Position numbers and translations under genes: made by a program | Shown: one piece after another, positions 14,201 through 26,200 of the stretch | Position numbering within the stretch: the stretch's first letter is position 1 | How the letters are laid out: the number at the start of each line of letters is the position of its first letter | Source: Actinernus sp. WN-2022 | Lineage: Eukaryota; Cnidaria; Anthozoa; Actiniaria; Actinernidae | NCBI GenBank assembly: GCA_030867875.1 | Contig: JAOWCC010000056.1 | Coordinates: 124,001 to 188,000 of the forward strand | Direction of reading: 5' to 3' | Length of the DNA stretch: 64,000 nucleotides | The notes under the pieces: generated by a model | What the model saw: only the letters and a program-made list of their open reading frames with translations | Databases searched by the model: none | Told to the model about the DNA's origin: nothing

Positions 14201-17200
14201 AAGTTCACTGACATGCAGGATATGTCAGTAAAATGTAAAGCGCCATGAGACTGTGGTGATATGGCGCTATATAAATATGGCCTAATATTAAATGCTTTCG
14301 ACTCGAGAGGATAAACTTCATATCTTCAAACCACCGTGTAATTTCTTTTTATTATATGGACAATTAAACTGCTCTATGACCCTTATCTATTCATTTGACT
14401 TACTGTCAGTACAAACTTCTTCGTGATCTTTCTAAGCTGTTCTGGGGAGTTTCATCGGATTTTCTTGTCTCTTCGCTGCAGAGAAATCTTTAGAGAGTTT
14501 TAGATCGTATTTCGCTTTTTGTGCCCAGAATATTCATTGTCATGCAGCTCATTTAAGCTGTTTACATCTTCCTCTGTGATTTTCATAAACCTACCGCCAT
14601 CTTCGTAGTTCAGAAGGCGGCAAACGCGACGTCATCGATATTTTCACTAGTGAGGATATGGAAAATATGCTGCTCAGTACCCGGATGTAGTTTCGTATGA
14701 GTTCTACGAGTGGTTTATTTCTCTGTAAAACACTATCGTCCATATAATAAAAAGAAATATTTTATCTATTACGAAATATTTATTTTTGAACATGGTTTTT
14801 GTTTCATTACTCAGGTGTTTACGCTTTCTACATTTTGTGACATACGATTAAATACTTTTAACTACTAATATCAGTTATTTTATATTAGTTTGAATGGATA
14901 GCGAAGAGAGGACCGAAACGGCACTAATCAAGGGATCAGCATTCCCCTTCCACCAGAGGCTAAGAAAAGAAGGTTAACGGTATTCACAAAATGTATAATT
15001 TGTCAGTGTGATCGTATTAATGAAACATTAAGAAAGGCAAAGAAGTCATCAGTTGCAAATCTCATATCCGTCCTAACATTACGCCAGGATGAGGTTTACA
15101 GTAGGCTATCTCCATATATAATAGACCTGAGCAGTAATGATATATTCTGGCACTCTTCTTGCTACTCGATATACACAAGCCAACAAAATGTTAGATATGC
15201 CACAAGCTCTAAAGAGTTTGAATCTTATGTGGCTGCAGATAGAAGCGGCGAGAATGTAGAGGAAACGAGTTCGTCAATCAGCCGGATGTCTCGATCTATA
15301 TTCACACCTACTGATTGGGCAAAATGTTTATTTTGCAACAATAAGACTCATAAAAAGATAAAGGAAATGCAAAATGTGTGCACGTTTGAGGCTTGTAAAA
15401 CGATAAAGCAGGCTGCAGAAGCTAAATGTGATGAAGTAATGCTCCATGTACTCCGAGGCGTGAATAATGATTTCGTGGCAGCAGAAGCGAAATACCGTAA
15501 GAACTGTTTTGCCTCATATGTGAGCAAATCAAATCTAAAGTACAAGAGCCTTAGAGAAAAGGAAGGAGAGTCAATGTACGACCAGGTGTTTAAAGAAATG
15601 GCCGATCATATCAAAGGAGGCATAGAGGAGGGTAAAGCTTATGATATGATGTCACTTCTGTCGATGTACAGAGGATTCTTACAAAAGAAAGGTATTAATG
15701 CGGACAGCTACACCAAGCAGCGCCTAAAGCAAAAATTACAACATTACTTCACTGATAGTATTGTTTTTCACCAGCCATTCGACAAAAGCAAGTCCGAACT
15801 AGTTTATTCCAGTCAGATATCAGTACAAGATATCATTAACGCAGCTGTAAACTTACATCCACCGAAGGTGACATCAACATCGCCAGAGAAAACAAAGGGC
15901 GTAGATCAAACCCAGCAGATTGCCCATGCTGCCAACATTATCAAGGACGAAATCAGGAAATGCGATGGTATCTCCATAGGGCCCCTTGATATCAACGACA
16001 TCAATCTAGAGTTTGCAAAAGGCATAGTACCTCGAAGTTTGTACTGGTTATTACGCTGGATCATTACTGGTGATGACGATGCCTCATCAAGCTCTTGCAG
16101 TAATATGGCCGATGAGAGACGCGTTCTAAGCATTGCTCAAGACGTTATTCACTCTGCATCTAATGCCCGAGTAAAAGTGCCCAAACACGTTAGCCTCGCA
16201 ATGTCTGTCCATCATCTAACAGCCTCCAAACTACTGATTACGCTGTTGAATCGAATGGGTCATTGCTCTTCGTATGATGAAATACAAGGTGTTGACACGA
16301 GCCTTGCAATGGAGGTCCTTGCCAAATCTGAGGAATATGGCACGGTTATACCCTCAAATATATCCCCAGGTTCATTTGTGCAGGTTGCTGCTGATAACAA
16401 CGACATTAACGAGGAGACCTTAGACGGCAAGAACACAACCCATGCAACTACCATGGTTATTTACCAACGAAAGCCTTTTGGCCCAGCGCCCCAACCAACT
16501 GTGCTTGCACATCATGCAGAGAGAAGAAGATCCCTGCAAACACGAGGAAACGTTTACGAAGTACAAGAATGTTATGCGCATGGGAGGCGGCCCGCCGTTA
16601 CAACATTTCTCGGTGCAATAAGTGATGAGTGGTATAAAGGAGAGAGCAACAACTACACATCAGCAAGCAACATGGACGTAGTTTGGGCATTACTGCAACT
16701 GAATCCCTCTAGATTAAACCAGCTGGTGCTCGCAGAAGTCCAAGAAATCCAACCTGTTCCAAGCTGGAGTGGATTTAATTCCATTTTATTTCCAGACATC
16801 CCAACTGTCAACTACCATTGGTTACTGCCCAATGATACATGGGTCATCTACCGAATTCAGTACTGTGTATACAGTGATGAAGCACGTCCAGAAGATCAGT
16901 TCAAGCATTGGTCAAGTGGATTCCGTAGTTACGTTTGATCTCGCCATTTATGTTAAGGCCAAACAAATTCAATGGCGGTATCCAGATAAATTCTCCGATA
17001 CAGTGATACGGATGGGGGGATTCCACATTGCATTGAACTTTCTTTCACTGATTGGAAAGAAGTACATCAATTCAGGACTTGATGATCTGTTCATAGAGTC
17101 AGGCATATATGGTGCTCGATCAACATCTGCTTTAATGAAAGGCAAATCCTACAATCGAGGAGTCCGAGCGCATAAGTTGTCCATGGAAGCGTTGTTTCGT

Positions 17201-20200
17201 CTCATGTGGAAAGCATTTTTCCAGTGGTTTAGCGACAGCCGAGAAGATAAGGGATGCGTTGATGAGGAGGCCCTGCTGAAAAAGATCAAAGCATGTAGAT
17301 TTGCAGTCAAACACGCAACTAGTGTACCAGAGAGAGTAGCGGAATTGGCTTCTGACATGCAGGAATTAGCATCGATGTTCGAAACGTTCAAGAGAGAGGC
17401 TCGAACCAAGTCCAAGATGTTCGCATTCTGGGAGGAATATGGTTCTATGGTGAACGCGCTTCTGCAGTTCATTAAGGCAGAAAGCACCGGGAACTGGCAT
17501 CTGCACCTTTCCGCTACAGCGACTATGGTACCATATTTCTTTGCAATGGATAGACCAAACTACTCCCGTTGGTTGCCAGTCTATCTCGCAGACATGAATC
17601 AGCTGGAAGTTAAACATCCAGAAGTTCATCAGCAATTTGTCAACGGAAACCATGCTGTAAGCTGAACAGTCCATAAACGAGGATTCCAAATCAAAGGATG
17701 GAATCATCGGCATCACACAGAGCCCAGCCGCACTTGAGAGGTGGTTCCTTACAAGTCATAAGCGTGCTTCAGTTACAACAGCACTCAAGGAAATGTACGC
17801 CATTCGGGAGTGTGATAGATTAGGAACGCACAAAGAAGCGGCACCAAAAAGGGTACAACGGGATGAAGATGATATACAGAAACTTGTCACATGTTTTACA
17901 TCTGGCCTGATGACAGACCCTTTTGCACAAGACACAGAATCCCTTGTCAATTTTGCTACAGGCGTGGTTCTGCCTACTGAAGTAGCAGAAAATCTAGTCA
18001 ACTGCACGGAGAAGGGCCGGGAACAGATGAAGACATTCGTCCACAAGCGACTCGATACTAACGAAGTCAGTTTCTGGGATCCCGTACAAAATCTCAAGAT
18101 CAAGACATTTAACACGCTAACAAAGAAGGTTCACGTTAAAGCGGCAGATGAGAAATATGTCACAGTCGGTGCCGATAGAGACTTGTTTGGACGGCTTCTA
18201 ATCGCTGCTAATGTTAGACAAATCAATCTCAAGGACGTTTTAAGCTATGAGCTATCCTCAGTACCATTTGCACTTGCACATTCAGATGGTAGCCTAAGAA
18301 AGACGAACAAGAGCATCCTCTTCTCGATCATGGAGAGAAATGTCTGTGTCCTTCCAACGCTCCCAGCGCTACCTCCGGAAACTTCTTCAGTCTACATAAT
18401 CGATGGTATGGCTTTGGTACAGATGACAAGGTCTGGTGGTGCAAACAACTTTGGTGAACTGGTAGCTAAATACTACTCCATCATCACAGCTCCACTACAT
18501 CATAATAACTGCAACCAAGTAGACATTGTCTTCGATCAATACTGGGATAGGTCAATCAAATATGGAGAGCGCATAAGACGGGGAGCAAACAAGTGCTCTA
18601 GAGGTCAAGATCAGCGGTCCATCTACACCAGTTCCGAAGCAATGGGGGAAGTATATAGCGCACCCACAGAACAAAGTAAATCTGTGTCACTTTTTGACAG
18701 AGTCGTTGTGCAAGTTGGGTCAAGAGAAGATGCCACACAACAAGAAACTCGTGATTGGAGGGGGTTTCAAGGATGGAGAAATAGCAGTGTCCATCACAAA
18801 AGGTCATTGGGAAACTCTCACACCACTGAAATCTGATCCCGAGGAAGCGGACACAAGATTACTGTTACACGCCAAACATGCTGCACACGTTGGAATGATA
18901 GTTGTCATCCAGTCACCTGATACTGATGTCTTTGTGTTATGTGCTACCCATTATAGAGATCTGGGCTGTGGGGAATTGTGGTTTCGTACCGGTGTCAAAG
19001 ATCGACTTCGATACATTCCAGTCCATGACGTATCCCGAACCTTAGGTGAAAAGATGTGCAAAGCTCTTCCAGCCTTCCATGCTCTCACAGGTTGCGACTC
19101 CAACAGTGCTATTGCCGGGATCGTGAAGAAGAAGGCATGGGACATTCTCAGTCATAGCCAAGTGCACCAGGAAAGCCTTGCCCTCTTAGGAGAACGTCAT
19201 GCCCTGGATCAAGAAATCGCAACAAAGTGCGCTGCCTTCATCTGCAATTTGTATCCGTCACCAAAGAGGAGTACGAGTACAGTTGATGAGTTAAGATACC
19301 TGATGTTCTGCCAGAAGAAGCAGAAAAGTGAGATGCTTCCCCCAACTTCAGACAGCCTGAATCTACATTTGAAAAGGGCAAATTACCAAGCCTTTGTTTG
19401 GAGGAGTTTCCTTGTCGCCATGCAAGAGTTACCATCTCCGGCTTGCCACGGATGGGCAGTAGAAGACAACTGCTTACAACCAATTCTCATGACAAAGGAG
19501 CCGGCACCAAGAAGCATTTTGGAGTTGACTACATGTCAATGTAATGTGTCAGAATGCAGAAGGAACTGTTCCTGTAACAATATTGGACTATCTTGTACAG
19601 AGGCTTGTTTTTGTATGGCTGATGAGACGTGCAAAAATCCTCACGGAACGTTACTGCAATACTCTAGTGATTCTGATGAATCTGATTCGGATTGAACAGT
19701 TTTCAGTGAGAATAAAAACATTCAGTATACCAGAACTCACAGACAAGCATCCGATTATAAGTAATAAGGGAATTCGGTGGCGTTTAGCATGCAATGTTTT
19801 TATGATACGTCCTGGAATTACGCGGGACTGCATACCACATTCAGAAAGTCATATTCCACTAGAATATGCAATAAATTTAAATAAATATCCTTGCGCTTCC
19901 GATGATTGTCTTTCTTTTAGCATCTTTCTATTCATGTCTGATTTGATCATGTGTTTTGCCATATCCCTGGTCATGTGACTCCCTTGAAGTTCGCTGACAC
20001 ACTTTATCATTATAATTACAACAGGTACTCACTTTCTCAGTATTATTTTAGTTTCATACACATAGGCAACGCAATTTATAGCCGATTGAACAATTAGCCT
20101 CGTTTTCATGTTGACGTGCATTTGCCTATACAAACGTAATATAACCGTTTGAGAGTTTTAAAATACCAAATTAATACGTAACAATATGTAGAAAGCAATG

Positions 20201-23200
20201 TTATTCCAAAATTCAAAGTATAAGCCGTTTCTTTTGGCTGTTCTGTGACAGAATCTTTAATGTATCACTTGTTTTCGATTTCTACCAGGTTTCTGGCTTC
20301 CAGCAAATCACGTGACAAGTCACGTGACACCTTTGGAATGTATATCAATAGCGATAATCAAGCATAATTTTGACAAGTTACCTTTCCTGGTGTTTTTGCC
20401 TATTTCTACAAAGAATTAGCCAGGTTAAAGAGGATTATTTGATTATCCTCGTTTCCATGCTAAAACGTAGATTACGTAACAAAACATGGCCTTAACTCGA
20501 AACTGATACCACAATTCAACTCTACGAAGTACCTAGCATTGTTCAGTAGGTTCTATTCTACCATAATCCGGTGTCAAACCTTTACTGTGGTCTGGGTTGA
20601 ACGAAACCTCTATTTTTCGACCTCAGCTCCCCGACTACGTACACAAGGCGACAACTATAGAAGATACTTGCAAGCAAGTACCTTCTAAAAAGTTGGAAAA
20701 AAGGACTATTAATCGAACTAATTAGTAATTGCGATCACCATGTAGGATGCAGGTGAAGGAAAAAAACTAGATTTATTTTCCCGGCAAATTCGCGATACGA
20801 GGAGATTTTTGGCGATCGCTATCGTTGGATGCGAAGTCTCCAGCCTTGTCATTTTCTATTACAGTTGATGAAATAGAAATCTTTTAAAAGTCGCTAAATT
20901 CACCCTAGGAGTGCACACGGCAATCAAAAATACAACTTTGAAGACGTAGATAATCTTTATTTGAATTACTGTATTGATTTGGTACATTTTTATTAGCTTC
21001 GGTAAAATCTATATAGCTTTCAGTTGGCTGCCTGTGATCACTGGTAATTGTCTGCATTTTCCTCATTTTTCTTAGGTGAATATTTTCCTGAAAAACAGCC
21101 AGGGAATAAGCTAGCGTAAACTTACGTCAAAATCCCAGGAAAATGTTTGGTTTTGAGACTACTTTGTGAAAATGTTTGGTTTTGAGATGCTTTGTGAAAA
21201 TGTTTGGTTTTGAGATGCTTTGTGAAAATGTTTGGTTTTGAGATGCTTTGTGAAAATGTTTCTGCTGCTGAGGTCCGATCTCCACGACATCACCGCAGAA
21301 TGATATGGTCACGTGACAGTTAAAAACGATGCTATGGTTTCTGTACAAATGATTATGGGAAGCCCTAGGCTTCCAATCCTCCTTGAGGTAATCATATGAT
21401 TGGGTTCGAGTGTATTTTGGAATTAATTTGAAAGAGTATCACGAAATATCTCATGAGTTCAAATTCATCCCGAATTGCATGAAACCCAAGCGCTTTTTGT
21501 CGTGTTGTTATTCAAAGGATTTTGCTTCAGTTTTTCAACTTTTCTCGGCTGCAAATGGAAATGACTATGGGACGGTCACTGTACGGCATGCCGTGACATT
21601 GAAATGGTTTCCCTATTGTTTTTGTCCTGCTGATCCAATCAAATTACAGAGATACGGTACAGCATGGTTACAGTACGGTTACGTTAAGGTTACGGACATG
21701 CCGTAGTTTGTCCCACTCTAGCAATCTAATTTTAATCTAGCAACATAAAATCGCATCCAACCGGCGTTGTTCCTAACAATACAGAACAAATAAAGATGCA
21801 TTCTGGTATTGTTAAGTGATGCCTGTAAATGGAATAAACTAATTATGTTGACTGGGCGGGAATTTTAGAGTTATTGAAAGGAATACTGTGCTGAATAAAG
21901 AGAAGGAATAGCATATACTTGATTATTCGATGACGTTTCTTTATTACTTGCAGTACATGAACACGACAGGCCTTCGTATTTGCGTCAAAGAACTTTACAC
22001 TACAAAATACGAACCGCTCACAGTGAACTACCTGCTGCTGTCTGGTAAGTAAAATAAGACAACGGCAGTCATTGAATGTTTGTTAAAATAGTGAACTACT
22101 TGGTTGGGTGAAGTGGTTGTGATGGCTATAGTCGAGGTCTTACACAGCTTACACATGCAGACCTTTCTGCGAGAGCGTATATATATACAGCTATTTCAAT
22201 TAATGTTGTCTGGGAGATAGGGAATAGGGCATTAGGAAATAGGCCCGAAATAGGGTATTAGGCACTAATTAGGGAATAGGGCATTAGGGTATTATAAGTT
22301 AAAAAAAACTTATAATGAATTATGGTTACGAGTTACACGACCTGGAAGACTTAGTCGACTTAGCTTACAGTTTATTTATCCATTTTTTAGTCTGTGAACA
22401 GCCGTCCGACATTTTTAAAATGCGATATTCCCTAATGTCATATTCCCTAATACGCTATTCCCTAATGCCCTATTTCCTAATACCCTATTCCCTATCTCCC
22501 AGACAACATTAATTGAAATGGCTGTATCTGGGATAAACCTGAATAGTTAGTACATCGAGGAAGACTCAGGTTTGGCCAACCAAACTTACTTGTCCGCAGG
22601 CAACTGAAAATTGAAAAATTGAATCATCTTACCGGGTTTCCTGTAGTATATAGTAGAAGGAAAGCCCGGGTTCGATTCCCGATCGCGACGCCATTATAAT
22701 GTGAGTTGAGTTTGTTGCACTGAGAGCTTTTCTCCAGGTTCTCCGGTTTTCCTACCTCCACAAAAATCAAACACACTAAATTCCCATTCGATATGTCGTT
22801 TAGCCGAGTTCTGACTTTGATCATTCCCTTGATGCTTGTTTCAGGTTTCGTTAAAATAATAATAATAATAATAAATTAAATAGTACAGTAATATGCTTGT
22901 CATATTTATTTGAACCTTTGAGCCAGTCTGAAAAATGGTATTAAATTAGATCAGTGACTTACTTCGATAAACAAAGTGAATTCTGTAACCTGTTATTTCA
23001 GAGTCAGTTAATCGTCATTTACTCCGTTCGTTTTTACTGTCTTTTTATAAAAATTTTTTTTACCACCTAATATATTCATGCCATTATAGGAAAATCACAT
23101 GCCTGACGAGGTAATTCCACGTTAAATTGCACGAGAAAACCGATATCGCCCGAGTCGCTTCGACGAGGGCGATATCGGTTTTTCGAGTGCAATTTAACGT

Positions 23201-26200
23201 GAAATTACCGAGCCAGGCATGTGATTTTCCTTGAATCGCATAGTCCGATGAATTACTTGAAGATTTAGTACTTTTGTTGATATTTTGCTAAGTTATAAAT
23301 AGCGCGCGTAGACGGATTGGTGATTCCACTCTGAATCACCACTCCGTCTCAGCCAATCAGCGCCTGATTTCGCAAATGCACCGTGCGATTCAGCTTTGGC
23401 TATGCGATTCACTTGGTTATTTTTTCCGGCCCTGTGTTTGGGTATCGTTTTCTCGAGTACATCTTCAATTTCTACTTCGCTTAGTTCGGCGAATTGTTAT
23501 GTCATGAATTTGTTTGGCCACACGTTCTCTACAAGTTGGATTATTATTAATAAGCTGTTATTATCTGATACGACCATGACGTAATTTAGATCACCAAAAC
23601 GGCTGATACTGATGCCAGCGTATTATCCACTAGATTGTCGTATTACCCACTAGTAAACCAGTATTAACCAGTTTAGTGCATACCAGTTTAGAGCGTACTT
23701 TGTTGAAAGCAAATCACATAAAAAAAATCAATATAGTTGCGTTCGACGAAGGAGAACGCATACTAATCTTGCAGTGGACTCCCTGTGGTCATGTGTGGGC
23801 TACCTGTGCTTGCCCAGGCGAAAGAAATCGAGATTCGTGTATTCTTAGTTTGAATAGATTATCAATTTTTGGAATTTCAAGAATATTATTGTACGGTGTA
23901 GCACTTTCTCTGCTGCATAGAAAATTTAATTGTTTAATGCGGAGTTGTGTTAGTTTGGATGTATAGGTGTATAGTTTTTTTACGTTATATTAATTTTCAC
24001 CACCGTTGCTATATATTTTATCATCCTTTGCATTCCAATTATCATACTAATGCAAACAGATGTACTTTAGCATTTGTTTTCATTTCATGCCAACTTAATT
24101 TTTTTATTCAGACTTAGTTAATCAGGAACTCTTTATTTCTTTTTCAAGACATCTGTTCTCCTGGATGGAGTTACTTTGATGGGATCTGTTTCAATACAAG
24201 CTCCTCGTGTGATACCTGGACGAACTCTGAGAGTCGTTGCAGATCAGCAGGCGCCAACCTTGCCACCATTCGGTCCCAGAGAGAAAACGTTTATGTACAA
24301 CATAGACTCAACGGAGAGAGAGGATGGATTGGTCTGAACGACAGAAGCGTAGAAGGTGACTTCTGGTGGTCCAGTAATATGCGCGTGAACTGGACCTACT
24401 GGGCTGCCAATCAGCCGAATGACTTTAACAACCAAGACTGTGTGCATACTCTAGGTGTACGACATGGGTATCGCTGGAATGACGTGCCGTGTACTGACTG
24501 CCATAACTACACTTGTTCAAAAGGTAAATTGCTTTATTTCATACAGAAACTGCCTTGTCTCTTGCAAATTGCATTAATGCAGGCGTCCATGCAGTTGTTC
24601 CACTGTGGAGCAGCGCTATAGTCTGAATAACGAAAAGAAGAGCAAATACGTTACGTTTTATCTCAGAGCTTACTCCTAAAAGAAAGAGCTGCATGTCATG
24701 GACCTACTAAGTCACCAAACTGTTGGTTAAATACAAGAGTGCAGACTTAAAACCTGTTTCGGTCTTTCGTATTCAGGAAATTGGAAAGCGGGGAGGGGGT
24801 TATTGAATTGGTGAGCCTGCAAGCGGTTCTGCTGACATTTTCGGGCAATTTATATTATGGATTTCCTGGGTTCGCGGTCAAGGTGATAGGGCGTGGGTCG
24901 GTCTGTTACGATCGACTCGCCTTCTTGAATTGGATTCTGGTAAAAAATAGAGATATTTAAGCCCGTATAGGTAATCAAGAATGCATGCAGAGATTAGTTT
25001 ACGATGATCATTTTCCTTTTTATATTTATCTTTAAAAACGGAAAATGAACTTTGTTGTTAGATTTGGACGAATGTCACGGTGTTAGACACGGTTGCCATG
25101 ACGATGCCAGTTGTACCAATTCCTATGGTTCGTACTCGTGTCACTGTAACACTGGATATTCAGGGAGTGGACAGAACTGTACAGGTACGTACAAATATGC
25201 CCTTTTGCTGTTGTTGAAGGAAGATTTATAGTTTACTTGTATAGAAATTTAATAATAATAATAATATATACTTAAACACGATAGATTGTACATCATAGCT
25301 GATGTGGTTGTGTGTCTAACTAATTAACAAATAAGTAATAAATTGATTGAGTTCTACAAGATACGTGAAAAATTTTGATCAACAGACCTTTCCCGCATTC
25401 CGCTCCGATGCCCACGAACAATGGCACCAAGTCGAGGTTGGAGTAGACATTTTCATACGTTTACTGTATTTTTGTCTACCCCAATCTCGACCTGGTGCCA
25501 TTGTTCGATGGAATGCCGGAAACATATGGCTGTATCATATGGGGGAACAATTGTGATAGCCCTTTAATGATGTCACGTAATTTAAGGAGATTTAATTGAA
25601 TATAATAAGGAGTAATATGTTCTCGCATGGGAACATCGCAAATCACACGTATTATCTTATTTTGAAGTTTAACTAAAGTAGATAAAATGCATACCTGCCT
25701 CAGTCTATATAAATGATTGCCAAACTGGCAATGAAAATAGCTCTAACTTGAAATACTTGTCTGAACAACATTATTACTTAACCAGGAGCTCGGTAAACCA
25801 ACATCTTTATATTGAACCATTTCGAATAAATCAGAGAAAATTTTCACCTTCTGTTATAGGATGTTATTATTGGAATTACTTGCCTTTGCATATCAAAACC
25901 ATTTCAACCAAAACTCAATTGAAGAAAGCTCTTTTTCGTTACTATATTTCCCAATATTAAATAAATACTGCTGTATCGAATACTTTTGCTTGATAAAGAT
26001 ATATAATTTTCAACATCACTGATCTAAGGTATAAGGGCATCACTATTAGGTTTCTATTAGATGCACTCCACCCTCTGAAATGTAATTTAAATGGAAGTGG
26101 TTTAGGTGTGTATTTTTCTATCTGCTGTTATTGTCTTGTGTGTGTGCGTGTTATAGTATAATTTAGATTGTAATGTAATTGTCAATGGATGTAATTCATG

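Larger units (their letters stand above)
14893..19695 (+). pseudogene. Academ-like transposase: zinc fingers, XPG/FEN1-like nuclease, CXC motif; frame-broken
   Basis: At least four reading frames must be joined, with breaks near 14940, 16815, 17655 and 18690. A short piece also seems missing near 17655. The N-terminus carries two Cys/His repeats (CIICQ...WHSSCY near 14995-15165 and CLFCN...KNCFASY near 15330-15520), likely zinc-binding. The C-terminal third follows the XPG/FEN1 order of acidic residues: YIIDGM (near 18395), DIVFD followed by SIK..ER (near 18525), EEADTRLLLHA (near 18840), SPDTDVFVL (near 18914) and GCDSNSAIAGI (near 19093). After it come CQCNVSEC...CSC...CTEACFC (19530-19640, tesmin/TSO1-like CXC), an acidic Ser/Asp tail and a stop at 19693. 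All nuclease acidic residues are retained, but the frameshifts make it inactive as assembled. The conserved middle region (16820-17660) has no domain I can name. Confidence 0.75.
13671..20170 (+). mobile_element. Academ-like DNA transposon, about 6.5 kb, ~200-bp TIRs
   Basis: The left end 13671-13868 is repeated inverted at 19968-20170 with few mismatches. Both arms carry GGTATTTTAAAACTCTCAAA outermost and GTCAGCGAACTT innermost. The arms extend a little further if CGTATTAATT (13661) and its complement (to 20178) are counted, so the exact ends and the target duplication (AATT or CG are candidates) are ambiguous. Inside is one long, frame-broken gene (14893-19695) for a protein with zinc-finger-like segments, an XPG/FEN1-like nuclease layout and a CXC zinc motif. 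A second MITE is inserted at about 14105-14760. Academ is the superfamily I know with an XPG-like nuclease in its transposase; the assignment is inferred. Confidence 0.7.
815..21953 (+). other. 21.1-kb intron packed with transposable elements
   Basis: The interval between the exons ending at 814 and starting at 21954 has a GTATGA donor and a TTACTTGCAG acceptor. It contains, in order, a TTAA-flanked palindromic element, a 42-bp tandem repeat, a LINE nested in a TIR element, several MITEs, a LINE with an open RT frame and an Academ-like transposon. No host exon was recognised inside. The phase-0 join and the peptide continuity support a single intron. Confidence 0.7.
22045..24148. other. Intron 2, with MITE, SINE-like and hairpin repeats
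   Basis: The intron contains the 22188-22524 inverted-repeat element, a SINE-like unit 22625-22880 and a 142-bp hairpin 23091-23232. Frames at 22315 and 23396 show no domain. Confidence 0.6.

Noticed and set aside
14893..19695. The nuclease gene as a host DNA-repair gene
   Set aside because: It is enclosed by matching ~200-bp TIRs, sits inside another gene's intron and is frame-broken, all of which fit a transposon.
21140..21260. Regularly spaced 28-bp repeats that could suggest a CRISPR array
   Set aside because: The units are contiguous with no unique spacers, and the context is a eukaryotic intron. They are simple tandem repeats.
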